In this document: one piece after another, positions 26,089 to 36,300 of the stretch
Layout of the letters: each line of letters starts with the position of its first letter
Position numbering within the stretch: position 1 is the first letter of the stretch
Origin: JAHRVQ01 sp051278195
GTDB lineage: Bacteria; Pseudomonadota; Gammaproteobacteria; Pseudomonadales; Azotimanducaceae
Assembly (NCBI GenBank): GCA_051278195.1
Contig: JBNMQM010000014.1
Span: 1-64,000 of the forward strand
Length of the DNA stretch: 64,000 bases
Direction of reading: 5' to 3'
Made by a program: the position numbers and the translations under genes
Notes under the pieces: model-generated
Seen by the model: the letters and a program-made list of their open reading frames with translations, nothing else
What the model was told of the DNA's origin: nothing
Database searches by the model: none

Positions 26089-27303
26089 TCAATCCAGATT
26101 TGATAAGCCTGAGAACTGATAGATCGCGTTCAGATGGGCGAAGGGAAACGTGTGTGTTAGAAAGACGCCCAGTCGTTGCTTATCGGGCAAATAATAATAA
26201 AAGGTGTTGGTAGATCCTCCCCAAGACATCTTGCCTGTCGGTCCAACGCCAGAATATCTTTCGGTATTGTCGACGCAGCTGACGCCGTAGGAATAGCTGC
26301 AGCCTGGTAGCATCTCAGCCTTCTCCAGCTCATAGGTTGCACCTGCTTTGAGTGTCTTCATCAAAGCGGGTGGCAGTATTTCAATGCCGCCAGTACCGCT
26401 ATCAGCACCACTGTTAAGCGTACCGTCCTGCAAGATGAGTTGTATGAGTCGCGCGAAATCCCCGGCACTAGTGACCAGACCGCCATTACCCAGCATGTCC
26501 CAGCCACCTCCGCCAGAGAAACAGCCAGGCCTCTTCAGAAACCCACTTTCTGCAGAATTTTCAATGAGTTGCAGTTTATTTTCGTGAACATTGTAGAAAC
26601 TGGTGAGGTCCTCTGCGCGGTCCGAAGGCACCACAAAATGGGTATCGTTGAGCTTGAGTGGCGCAAATAGTTTTTGCTGCATAAAGGCATCTAGAGAAAG
26701 CCCGCTAACCGCTTCGATGACTGCGCCCGCCAAGTCGTGTCCAAGCCCATAGGAGACATTGGTACCCGGTTCAGCTTCCATAGGGACGGTTGCTAACGCT
26801 TTTGTCCAGTCGCGAAGTGATAGGCTGTGTAGCCAGTGATCGGTGCCGTCGTTCGAGATGCCAAGAAGACCAGCTTCTATGAGCGCTGTTCGGTAAGGGT
26901 CACTAGCGCCATAGCCGTACCCGCAGCTATGCCTCAAGAGGTCCTCCATCGTCATTGGCTTTGCGGCATGCTCTTTCGTGCCTTTTGGCGAGAAAAAGTT
27001 TAAGTTTCCGTACTCTGGAAACACACTAGATACTGGGTCAGTGAGAGCCAGACGACCTTCTTTAACGAGGATCAGAAAGCCTACCGATATAAACAGTTTT
27101 GTGGAGGACGCTAGGCGGAACAGTGAATGTTCATGGATCTCTGATTTTGAGTCGCTGTCTGCATAGCCGATGACTTGCTGGTTAATTAGTTTGCCGGCTT
27201 CCCAGGTTTGATGGTGCGCGCCGGGCAGTAATCCTTGCTCGACCCATTCAATGATCTGCTGATTGAATTTGGCATAACCTGAATTTGGCTTACACATGTG
27301 CAT
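26089..27303 (-). CDS. Serine hydrolase, class C beta-lactamase fold
   Basis: A 404-residue protein of the beta-lactamase-related serine hydrolase family (esterase EstB-like). The nucleophile motif SSTK (in RLASSTKLFISVG, near 88-91) is present; the expected second-motif Tyr is in VSYGLGHDLAG (near 205), and WGGSTNTFYYY near 365 occupies the KTG region. No signal peptide is visible, so the protein is probably cytosolic and acts as an esterase or amidase rather than an antibiotic lactamase. It follows tex on the same strand after 35 bp. Confidence 0.85.
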   Translation of the reverse strand: MHMCKPNSGYAKFNQQIIEWVEQGLLPGAHHQTWEAGKLINQQVIGYADSDSKSEIHEHSLFRLASSTKLFISVGFLILVKEGRLALTDPVSSVFPEYGNLNFFSPKGTKEHAAKPMTMEDLLRHSCGYGYGASDPYRTALIEAGLLGISNDGTDHWLHSLSLRDWTKALATVPMEAEPGTNVSYGLGHDLAGAVIEAVSGLSLDAFMQQKLFAPLKLNDTHFVVPSDRAEDLTSFYNVHENKLQLIENSAESGFLKRPGCFSGGGGWDMLGNGGLVTSAGDFARLIQLILQDGTLNSGADSGTGGIEILPPALMKTLKAGATYELEKAEMLPGCSYSYGVSCVDNTERYSGVGPTGKMSWGGSTNTFYYYLPDKQRLGVFLTHTFPFAHLNAIYQFSGLSNLD

Positions 27304-27338
27304 CTTCCTGCCTAGCCCCTTACTACTGTCGTTACCTT

Positions 27339-29708
27339 TTACTTATTGTTTTTCATCGCTTTAGCCAGTGCATCTGCCATGGCTGAGTTCCCCGGAGCTG
27401 GTCGTTGTTCTTGGGTGCGATTGTTCTGCTGGCGACTGTTCTGACCGCCTCTGTTTTGGCTGTTGCTTTTGTTGCTGCCTTGATTGTTGCTTTGACCACT
27501 GTTGCGTTGGCCCTGTGGTGAGTTCTCCGCATGACTCTTGGCGTCGTCGGTGAGCCGCATCGTAAGAGCGATTCGGCGTCGGTCAATGTCGATCTCCATG
27601 ACTTTTACCTTAACAATATCGCCGGCTTTAACGATTGTGCGGGGGTCTTTTACAAATTTGTCTGCAAGGGCTGAAATGTGAACCAGGCCATCTTGATGTA
27701 CCCCGATATCAACAAAAGCACCAAAGTTAGTCACGTTAGTGACAACCCCTTCGAGGATCATGTCAGTCGTCAAGTCCTTCATCGTTTCCACGCCGTCCTG
27801 GAACGACGCTGTTTTGAATTCTGGTCTGGGATCCCGGCCTGGTTTTTCGAGTTCGGTTAAGATGTCCGTAACGGTCGGTAAACCAAAATGCTCGTCGACA
27901 AACTTACTGGGCGTCAGCTGGCGAATGAAACTACTGTCGCCGATGAGCTTGTCGACCGGCCGGCCACTAACGGCCACAATTTTCTCAACGATAGGATAGG
28001 CCTCTGGATGTACTGCAGAGGCATCCAGTGGATTTGAACCATTCATAATGCGTAAAAACCCGGCCGCTTGTTCGAAGGCTTTGGGTCCAATGCGAGGCAC
28101 TTTTAATAGCGCGGCGCGATTATCGAAAGGACCATTTTGATCCCGGTGGCTGACAATGTTCTCAGCCAACATCCTACTCAGTCCGGATACCTGTGTGAGC
28201 AATGGCACGCTCGCCATATTGAGGTCGACACCCACGGCATTGACACAGTCCTCGACCACCGCTTCTAGAGTGCGCGAGAGTTGAGATTGACTCACGTCAT
28301 GTTGGTACTGACCCACTCCAATCGCTTTGGGTTCGATCTTGACGAGCTCTGATAATGGGTCCTGTAAGCGGCGGGCGATCGAAACTGCGCCGCGAATCGA
28401 CACATCAAGATCTGGGAATTCTTTAGCGGCCAGTTCTGAGGCTGAGTAAACCGAAGCACCGGCTTCAGACACGACCAGAGAGGTGAAGCCCAGCTCCGGG
28501 TGACGTGACTTAAGGTCTTTCGCCAGTTTGTCTGTCTCGCGCGAACCGGTGCCATTGCCGATGCTGATCAACTCTACACTGTGCTTTTTACAGAGCACGG
28601 CGAGGGCATGGATTGAACCGTCCCAGTCATTGCGCGGTACGTGGGGGTAGATAGTGCCGATATCGAGTAGCTTGCCTGTCGCATCTACCACGGCAACCTT
28701 GACGCCAGTTCGAAGACCGGGGTCAAGACCAAGTGTGACCTTAGGTCCGGCGGGTGCTGCGAGCATGAGGTCGCTGAGGTTTGTCGCAAACACTCGAATG
28801 GCTTCTTGGTCGGCAGCGGTTTTCAGATCCATTTTGAGTTCAAGCTCAAGATGCAGAAATATTTTTGCTCGCCATGCGAGGTGCACTGTGTCCAACAGCC
28901 AGTTGTCAGAGGCACGGCCCTGATTTTCGATATTGAAGCAGTTTGCGACCATCACTTCACAAGGGTGTCGTTCAAAAGTTTCCTCGTTGGCAACTTTCAG
29001 ATTTAGCTGCAGGATGGATTCGCTGCGGCCGCGAAACAAAGCTAGCGCCCGGTGCGACGGTATCTTGTTAAGCGCCTCGGAGTAGTCAAAGTAATCTGAA
29101 AATTTCGCCCCGGCGTCTTCTTTGCCGGATGCGACCTTGGATTCGAGTACGCCGTTTTCCTGCAAATAAGTGCGAGCTCGATTCAGCAAATCGGCATCCT
29201 CAGCAAACTTTTCCATCAATATTTGTCGGGCACCGTCCACTACGGCAGCGGCGTCGGCAAAGCCCTGCTCGGCGTCAATGTAGGACTCTGCAGAGCTGTT
29301 TCTATCCAGAGTAGGGTCAGCCAATAGCGCAAGGGCGAGTGGCTCGATACCGGCTTCCCGAGCAATTTGTGCTTTGGTTCTGCGCTTCTGCTTGTAAGGT
29401 AGATACAGATCTTCTAATCGTGTTTTTGTGTCAGCAGCTAGAATCGAGGCTTTGAGTGGGTCAGTGAGCTTGTCTTGTTCCTCAATACTTTTCAGGATGA
29501 CCTGACGCCGATCATCGAGTTCTCGGATGTAAGTCAGCCGCTGTTCGAGATTTCTGAGTTGGGTGTCATCCAAACCACCGGTAACTTCTTTGCGGTATCG
29601 AGCCACAAAAGGAACCGTGGCGCCTTCATCCAGGAGGGTGATCGCCGCCGTCACCTGGGTTTCTTTAACAGACAATTCTTCAGCAATACGCTGTGCAACA
29701 GAGATCAT
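27339..29708 (-). CDS. tex: RNA-binding transcription accessory protein Tex
   Basis: A 789-residue Tex/YhgF protein. The N-terminal helical region starts MISVAQRIAEELSV, followed by a YqgF-like RNase H fold (GLDPGLRTGVKVAVVD, near 328), helix-hairpin-helix repeats (MASVPLLTQVSGLSRMLAEN) and an S1 RNA-binding domain (about 650-725). The C-terminal tail is rich in Gln, Asn, Arg and Gly. Tex binds nucleic acid and aids transcription and expression of some virulence or stress genes. The ATG at 29708 is preferred over an in-frame ATG at 29816 because the family begins there and AGGA lies upstream. Confidence 0.95.
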   Translation of the reverse strand: MISVAQRIAEELSVKETQVTAAITLLDEGATVPFVARYRKEVTGGLDDTQLRNLEQRLTYIRELDDRRQVILKSIEEQDKLTDPLKASILAADTKTRLEDLYLPYKQKRRTKAQIAREAGIEPLALALLADPTLDRNSSAESYIDAEQGFADAAAVVDGARQILMEKFAEDADLLNRARTYLQENGVLESKVASGKEDAGAKFSDYFDYSEALNKIPSHRALALFRGRSESILQLNLKVANEETFERHPCEVMVANCFNIENQGRASDNWLLDTVHLAWRAKIFLHLELELKMDLKTAADQEAIRVFATNLSDLMLAAPAGPKVTLGLDPGLRTGVKVAVVDATGKLLDIGTIYPHVPRNDWDGSIHALAVLCKKHSVELISIGNGTGSRETDKLAKDLKSRHPELGFTSLVVSEAGASVYSASELAAKEFPDLDVSIRGAVSIARRLQDPLSELVKIEPKAIGVGQYQHDVSQSQLSRTLEAVVEDCVNAVGVDLNMASVPLLTQVSGLSRMLAENIVSHRDQNGPFDNRAALLKVPRIGPKAFEQAAGFLRIMNGSNPLDASAVHPEAYPIVEKIVAVSGRPVDKLIGDSSFIRQLTPSKFVDEHFGLPTVTDILTELEKPGRDPRPEFKTASFQDGVETMKDLTTDMILEGVVTNVTNFGAFVDIGVHQDGLVHISALADKFVKDPRTIVKAGDIVKVKVMEIDIDRRRIALTMRLTDDAKSHAENSPQGQRNSGQSNNQGSNKSNSQNRGGQNSRQQNNRTQEQRPAPGNSAMADALAKAMKNNK

Positions 29709-30104
29709 AAAATTGGCAGTCCTGCGATCAAACGGAAAAAGGAAGTGTGTTCTCGTCAAGGCGAGCACACCGGTGGCGAAGGGTAGCGAAAGCCCGGTGT
29801 GGAATCCAGAAAACATCTGTCATTACTTCAATCTTTAAATCGGGCAAACTAAGTGCCTGTCCGCAAGGCCATTAAAAGCGTCAAGGGCACGACTCGCTAT
29901 GCGCGAGCTCGACCTTCGTCACTGGTCGTCCGGTAGCTGGTGGTATTCAATGCCGTAGACTTGACCACCGGCCGACATGGTCAGGCTGTTGCTAAATGGC
30001 AAGGGGGCGACCTAGGCCCGTACCTGTGTTCCTGTGGCTATCTTATTGGCCTAACAGTGGTGACGCTTAGATTCCAGAAGCGATTGTATTAAGGAGGCTA
30101 GAAC
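29709..30104. other. Divergent intergenic region between tex and the Sel1-like gene
   Basis: A 396-bp gap with genes pointing outwards, so it must carry both promoters; I could not assign -35/-10 elements with confidence. On the tex side it holds two mutually exclusive hairpins (29745-29800). On the other side a strong AAGGAGG (30091-30097) precedes the GTG start at 30105. The remaining sequence shows nothing I can identify. Confidence 0.5.
29745..29800 (-). promoter_or_regulatory. Overlapping alternative hairpins in the tex 5' leader
   Basis: GTGTG-tt-CTCG (29745-29755) pairs with CGAGCACAC (29762-29770), and ACACCGG (29767-29773) pairs with CCGGTGT (29794-29800). The two stems share bases 29767-29770, so only one can form. 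They lie 37-92 bp upstream of the tex ATG. Function unproven. Confidence 0.35.
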
Positions 30105-30974
30105 GTGCGCAGTAGGCTAGTTGTGTTCTGTATACTTTTTTCGTTCATCATGCTGTTTTTGAGTTTTGAAACCGCGCGTAAGGTGGATGCAGTTGAGCCG
30201 TCGACCACACAGACTCCGTTACTGAAAGCTAGCCAGCCCCAACAAATCGCAAGAGGGGGAGAAGGCGCCGTGCTAGAGAATGTCGTTGACCTGAGCAAGA
30301 ACCTGCGTTCGGTGCAGAGGCAACGAGCCCGATTCAGTGATGCGGATTTGTTCGAAATCAATCAGTGGCGGGTCAAAAACGGTGCTCGAGAAGTGTTTAC
30401 AGTTGTTTCGGGGTCAATTAGCTCGACCAAGCCTCCAACCTCTAGCTATGACACGTACGACAGTAAATTATTGCTCGAGATGGCTGCGACTGATCCCTAT
30501 GCAGTCCTCGAGTTGGGTGGCCGGTATTTCGAGGGCAATGACCTCGAAGTGGCAGAACCCTGGTTGATCAAGTCTGCTACCCAGGGTTTTGGGCAACCTA
30601 TGTTCGATTTAGTTGGTTTGCATCTACAAAAAGCCAATTCGGCACGAGGTCGAAAAGAAACGGAGTACCGCTTGCAGAACCATATTGAGTCTTTAGCCTG
30701 GATGAAAGTGGTGGACATTGTGTACATTGTGTACAGGGAAAAGCCCCACCCGCTCTCCGACGTGAATAAAATGTATCGCGTGTTTGAACCGGAAGAAGTC
30801 GCAGCGGCATTGGCCCTGGCTGAGAAGCGAGGTGTGGAAATTTACAATGAACTGCGATTGAAGCGGCAGAAGCAGGGCCTCGGTGATTTTGTCTCTGATA
30901 TGCCAGTTGCCCTTCAAAACCGCTGGAGGACAGCTAGAGCCAGTAAAGGCGCTGCCAAGCCAGTCAATCAATAA
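30105..30974 (+). CDS. Exported or membrane-anchored protein with Sel1-like repeat region
   Basis: A 289-residue protein I cannot name. Residues 5-24 form a hydrophobic segment (signal peptide or anchor). Residues about 125-180 read like one to two Sel1/TPR helical repeats (DPYAVLELGGRYFEGND, AEPWLIKSATQGFGQPMFDLVGLHL), a fold used for protein contacts. The C-terminal third is charged and helical. GTG start at 30105 with a near-perfect AAGGAGG 7 nt upstream. It has its own upstream region and precedes the alpha/beta hydrolase by about 90 bp. Confidence 0.7.
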   Translation: MRSRLVVFCILFSFIMLFLSFETARKVDAVEPSTTQTPLLKASQPQQIARGGEGAVLENVVDLSKNLRSVQRQRARFSDADLFEINQWRVKNGAREVFTVVSGSISSTKPPTSSYDTYDSKLLLEMAATDPYAVLELGGRYFEGNDLEVAEPWLIKSATQGFGQPMFDLVGLHLQKANSARGRKETEYRLQNHIESLAWMKVVDIVYIVYREKPHPLSDVNKMYRVFEPEEVAAALALAEKRGVEIYNELRLKRQKQGLGDFVSDMPVALQNRWRTARASKGAAKPVNQ

Positions 30975-31066
30975 TGTGGATATCACCCAATACTGATAAT
31001 GTATAGGAGTGATAGTTGTCCCTCGGCTCGGGATACACTGTCGCAGTGCAACATCAGGAAATTTGA

Positions 31067-31975
31067 ATGACAGAACAAAAAGTAGCCCCAGGCTGGTTCA
31101 AGCGTGCTATCGCAGAGCCTTTCGAAGATCGTATGGTCGATGTGGATCATATTCCTATCCACTATCTTTACTGGGAGAAAGGTGACGACGCCGCGGAAAA
31201 GCCCGGCATTGTGTTGGTTCACGGTAACGGTGCCCATGCGCACTGGTGGACTTTTATCGCGCCATTCTTTCTCAATGATTATCGGGTTGCGGCCATTGAT
31301 CTGGCCGGTGCCGGTGACAGTGGTTATTCTGAAAACTACTCGCCGGAAGCGTTTGCCAGACAGGTCATCGGTGTGTGTGAGGATGCTGGGTTTGGCAACG
31401 ATACAGTTGTGATAGGGCATAGTTTCGGCGGTTTTATCACGCTTAAAACCGGGCTTATTTATCGAGACAAGCTAGCAGGGATTGTACTGGTTGATTCGGC
31501 TGTTCGGCCGCCAGATTTTCAGTGGGAGCGAGATCCCAGACGTTCGCCTATTAAACCTAAACGTGTGTATGAGAGTTATGAAGCTGCCCATGAGCGGTTC
31601 CGACTGATGCCGCCTCAGGACTGCAATAATCGATACATAATGGATTACATCGGCACGCACTCATTGAAGCAAACCGATGATGGTTGGACCTGGAAATTCG
31701 ACGACACCATGTTTCGTAAGTTCGATTTTGGTACCGCCATGCATCAGGACCTGGCTAACCTGCGCTGTCGCGTCGGCGTGATATATGGTGAGGATAGTTA
31801 TCTCTTCAGTCAGGATATTGCAGACTATATGTTTGATGTGCTGGATAAATCGGTGCCTTTTGTCGGTATCCCAGAAGCTCAGCATCATTTGTTTTTGGAT
31901 CAGCCGTTGGCATTTGTCAGTTCACTCCGCACACTATTGGCCGAGTGGCGTCATTCGAAGCCGCTACGCCAATAA
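31067..31975 (+). CDS. Alpha/beta hydrolase
   Basis: A 302-residue alpha/beta hydrolase. The oxyanion segment VHGNGAHAHWW (near 50), nucleophile elbow GHSFGGF (Ser near 124) and the C-terminal catalytic His in AQHHLFLDQP (near 275) are present; the acid is probably in GEDSYL. There is no signal peptide. It is clearly paralogous to the hydrolase at 51090-51950, sharing NAHAHWW-like, PPQ.C, GW.WKFD and AQHHLFLDQPLAF blocks. Substrate unknown; esters or lactones are possible. Confidence 0.88.
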   Translation: MTEQKVAPGWFKRAIAEPFEDRMVDVDHIPIHYLYWEKGDDAAEKPGIVLVHGNGAHAHWWTFIAPFFLNDYRVAAIDLAGAGDSGYSENYSPEAFARQVIGVCEDAGFGNDTVVIGHSFGGFITLKTGLIYRDKLAGIVLVDSAVRPPDFQWERDPRRSPIKPKRVYESYEAAHERFRLMPPQDCNNRYIMDYIGTHSLKQTDDGWTWKFDDTMFRKFDFGTAMHQDLANLRCRVGVIYGEDSYLFSQDIADYMFDVLDKSVPFVGIPEAQHHLFLDQPLAFVSSLRTLLAEWRHSKPLRQ

Positions 31976-32025
31976 AATTTCTGCTTCTGATTGCGCGACT
32001 TATCGCGCTGCATTAACCTTGCGCG

Positions 32026-33210
32026 ATGCCCTCGAGACGTGACCCCTCTTTGCGATTACTGACGCTGATTTTTTATTTGGGGATATTTGTCTCTTTCTCT
32101 GTTTCTTCCGTTGCAAGCGAGACGCAGCAATTTGTCGATAAACTTGAGGCAGAACTGTTGTCGCCTATCGTTGCCATGGTGCCGGGCTCTGCGATTGTGG
32201 TAGTGGTCGCCGGCGAAGTGGTGTTGCAAAAGACCTGGGGTGTTCGTGAAACAGGGGCCCCTGAACCGATTACACCCTTCACGCTATTTCGTATTGCGTC
32301 AATTTCTAAAACATTTGCCTCGGCAGCAGCCTCTATTCTCGTCAAAGAAACCCCCTTGTCCTGGCAGAGCCCGATTATGGGTAGCGTCAAGGATCTCAGG
32401 TTCAAGCGTAAGGACTACGGTTCGCAGATCAATCTGGAGCATTTGATGTCCCAGTCCTCTGGGCTCATGCCTCACGCCTACACCAACCTGGTGGAAGACA
32501 ACATGTCCTACGAGCGAATTGTCAGACGCTTGAATAGAGTCGATTTTGTGTGCCAACCAGGCGATTGCTATGGCTACCAGAATGTCGTGTTCAGTCTTGT
32601 CGGCGACGTAGTAGAGGCGGAAACTGGCCTGGATTACCCTACTTATGTGCAACAAAAAATATTTACGCCGTTGCGAATGCAAAGGGCATCATTTGGCCGG
32701 GAAGCGTTTCTAGCCGATAGCAATCACGCTAAACCCCATATCTGGACCGGCAAAGATTGGCGTCCCGCCCGGACCACGGACCATTATTACCGAATTCCGC
32801 CGGCCGCCGGCGTTAACGCGAGCATCGATGATATGCGCGCTTGGTTGCTGGCGCAGTTGGGCAACGATCCCGACGTCCTTGATCTCGATATGTTAAATGA
32901 GTTGCAACGGGGCGTGATTTCGACGACGCGCCAACAGGCCCATTATCGTTGGCGTCGCGGGATCAAAAATGTCGCATATGGCCTTGGCTGGCGGGTCTTT
33001 GATTACAAAGATCACGTGGGTTTTGTCCAGCACGGCGGCTATGTCAGGGGCATGCGTAGTGAAATGGTGTTCAATCGAGAATTGCAAACTGGGATGGTGT
33101 TTTTGACTAATTCTGAGCCTCGAGACCTCGGCGACCTGGTGTTTGACTTTTTAGACCTGCATGAGCAGTTTGAGGCTTCGGTCCAGCCAAATCTTGTCTC
33201 CACGGACTAA
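32026..33210 (+). CDS. Secreted serine hydrolase, beta-lactamase fold
   Basis: A 394-residue class C-like serine hydrolase with an N-terminal signal peptide (residues about 8-30, cut near VASE). Catalytic motifs are complete: SISKTF (Ser near 88), YGYQN for the Y-x-N motif (near 183) and HGG in place of KTG (QHGGYVRG). This pattern fits periplasmic penicillin-binding-like esterases or peptidases. ATG at 32026 has no strong ribosome site, so the start is less sure. It lies 50 bp after the hydrolase gene. Confidence 0.87.
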   Translation: MPSRRDPSLRLLTLIFYLGIFVSFSVSSVASETQQFVDKLEAELLSPIVAMVPGSAIVVVVAGEVVLQKTWGVRETGAPEPITPFTLFRIASISKTFASAAASILVKETPLSWQSPIMGSVKDLRFKRKDYGSQINLEHLMSQSSGLMPHAYTNLVEDNMSYERIVRRLNRVDFVCQPGDCYGYQNVVFSLVGDVVEAETGLDYPTYVQQKIFTPLRMQRASFGREAFLADSNHAKPHIWTGKDWRPARTTDHYYRIPPAAGVNASIDDMRAWLLAQLGNDPDVLDLDMLNELQRGVISTTRQQAHYRWRRGIKNVAYGLGWRVFDYKDHVGFVQHGGYVRGMRSEMVFNRELQTGMVFLTNSEPRDLGDLVFDFLDLHEQFEASVQPNLVSTD

Positions 33211-33332
33211 TTTCAACAAGCTTCGGGCTGGGAATTAGCTTAGAATACCTCCCTTGCGACAAACACCTTCGCCGTTCAGCGGTGACCTTATTAAATTGTC
33301 CCCGCTCGCGTGGTTCGGAGTACATTAGCTAT

Positions 33333-36300
33333 ATGCGTTTGCAGGCCATTAAGCTCGCTGGTTTCAAATCCTTTGTAGACCCTACAACTGTACCTTTCCC
33401 TTCTAATCTTTGTGCTGTCGTCGGCCCTAATGGCTGTGGCAAGTCTAATATTATTGATGCGGTTCGTTGGGTGATGGGTGAATCTTCCGCGAAGAACTTG
33501 CGCGGCGAGTCGATGACAGACGTGATTTTTAACGGCTCCACGTCCCGTAAACCTGTCGGACAGGCGAGTATTGAACTAATTTTTGATAACACCGAAGGTC
33601 GTTTGGTCGGTGAGTTTGCTGGTTATGCTGAGATTTCCATCAAACGCCAGGTGTCTCGTGATGGTCACTCTGGCTATTTTTTGAACAGCCAAAAATGTCG
33701 CCGCAAGGACATTACCGACGTCTTCCTGGGTACCGGCCTCGGTCCTAGAAGCTATGCAATTATTGAGCAGGGCATGATCAGTAATCTGATCGAAGCCAAG
33801 CCAGAAGAGCTGCGAGTTTATATCGAAGAGGCGGCTGGCATTTCCAAATACAAAGAGCGTCGAAAAGAAACTGAACGTCGCATCTCTCACACCAAAGACA
33901 ACCTGGATCGACTGAGTGACCTGCGCGACGAACTCGGGCGCCAATTACACCACCTCGAGCGGCAGGCAAAAGCAGCCGAGCGCTATACAGAGTTGAAGGC
34001 TGAAGAGCGCGAAGTGCAATCTCAGCTGCAGGGTTTGAAATGGACCGCAATCACGAAAGAAGCGAAACAAAAAGAAGATAACATCGGTAGGTTGCAGGTG
34101 GAGCAGGAAGCCCGTATTGCTGACCAGCGTCGTATCGATGCTGATGTTGAGCAAAAGCGTTCGGATCTGGTCTCGCTGAGTGATCAAGTTAATGAGGTGC
34201 AAAAGCGTTTTTACGACCATGGTACCGAGATTGCCCGGGTAGAAGACTCCATCCGTTTTCAGAACGAGCGTAATCAGCAGTTAAGCGTTGACCTCGAAGA
34301 GGTTTCGGAAAATTGGTACAAGATCCGTGCGGATATCGACAGTGATCAGCGTAAGTTAGGCGAGCTGAAACACGAGTTAGCGCAAACCGAGCCCCAGCAA
34401 AATCAGGTCCGCGAGTTGGAAACAGCCTCGCAGGACCACCTAACTGCCGCTGAACAAGCAATGCAGGAATGGCAAGGCAACTGGGATGAGTTCAATCATA
34501 TTGCCGCAGAATCCCAGAATAAGGGTCAAGTGCAACAATCTCGAATTGAAGCCCTAGAGCAATCTATCGAACGGCTCAATACCCGGCTCGGATCGCAGCG
34601 GACGGAAGTCGAGCGGCTCGAAAGCTCCACGGTCGAGTCTGAAATCCTGCCGCTCGAGGCGATGCTGGAAACTCAAGAAGAGCAAACCAGCCGTATTGAA
34701 ACGGAACTGAGCGAAGTCAGTGGGCGAATTGAAAGCCAGCGCGAAGAAAATCAGATGCTGTCTTCAGGTTTGGATGAGAAGCGTACTCGCCTGCAGAACA
34801 ATCGCGGCCGTTTCGCATCATTAGAGGCGCTCCAGCAGGCGGCCTTGGGTCAGCAAGACGACGCTGAAATGCAGTGGTTAGAACAGAATAATTTGAATCA
34901 AAATGTCCGCCTCGGGGAACAAATAAAAGTTGAGGATGATTGGGCCGTTGCGGTAGAAACCGTTTTGGGTGATTACCTTCAGGCCGTCACTGTGGACGAT
35001 ATCAGTGTGCTCAACGAGCCGCTGCAAGCTTTTGCGAAAGGCTCATTGAATTTCCTCGAGCCAGGTTCAGCTTCTGGGCCAATAGGCGGTGACTATCTTG
35101 CCAGTAAGGTGAGCAGTAAATTTAACTTGGCAGAATTGTTGGGTGGCGTGAAAACAGCCAATGATCTGGCCACTGCCTTGCAAATGCGCAGCACTCTGGG
35201 TCCTGGCGAGTCTGTGATCACAGCCGAAGGTATTTGGCTGGGTAAGAACTGGCTTCGAGTGAGTAAAGACCAAGATGCGACGGCAGGCGTACTGAAGCGA
35301 CAGTCCGAGTTGGAATCTCTCGGCACAGAGATTGAGACGTTGGATGAGGAAGTCGACGATCTGCATGTTCGATTAGATGACGGAGTTGCCGCTCTCAAGG
35401 TTGCAGAAACTGATCGTGAAGAATTGGCTAACCGATTGGCCGAACAGCAACGAGCCTATAGTGAGACTCGCGCGCAGCTTGGTGCCAAGACGCTGCAGGC
35501 TGAACAGATCAAGACGGACCTTGCTCGAGCAAACGACGAGATTGAAAAGGGTGTGATTGAGCTTGAGGCCGATAGCGAAAAACTGCGTGAAGCCAGGAAT
35601 GGCTTGCAAGCCGCGATGGATCAGATGGAGCACGATACTGCTCAACGTGAGCAGCTGCGCCAGGATCGTGAGGAAAAACAAAACATGCTGATGGCTGCTC
35701 GTGATAAAGCTCGTCAGGATCGTGACACTGCACACCAGTTGGATTTACGCATACAGACAGTGAAATCCCAGATATCGGCGACCGACCAGGCGATGTCTCG
35801 TCTGGTCGAACAACAAGGCATTTTTGCAGAGCGCAAACAATCGCTCGAGACGACCCTGAGTGAGAGTGAAGAACCACAGATTCAACTCAAGGAAGAGCTT
35901 TCGGCACTGCTCGAAAAACGCCTAGGGGTTGAAACTGAGCTCGCGGCATTGCGTCAAAAAGTGCAAAGCATTGAACACGAAATTCGTGAGCTTGAGCAGT
36001 CTCGCAGCAAGTTTGAAGAGGAAGTTGAGCAGGTTCGTCAGAGCCTCGAGAAGGTTAGGATGGACTGGCAGACCTTGGAAGTTCGTCGTAATACGATCAA
36101 AGAACAGCTTGAGGCAGACAAGCATGATCTCGATACAGTGCTGCAAATGCTGCCAGAAGACGCCAACGAACAGGAATGGGAAGAAAATCTGACGCGGATT
36201 GGAAACAAAGTCCAGCGGCTCGGCGCGATTAACCTGGCGGCGATTGATGAGTTCAAAATTCAGTCCGAGCGTAAGCAATATTTAGATGCCCAAGACGAGG

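Noticed and set aside
29709..29816. Longer N-terminus for tex from ATG 29816
   Set aside because: The added 36 residues do not resemble Tex, and they are encoded by the hairpin region; ATG 29708 matches the family start.
33282..33332. Longer N-terminus for SMC
   Set aside because: Family proteins begin at MRLQAIKL; the extra 17 residues are unsupported.
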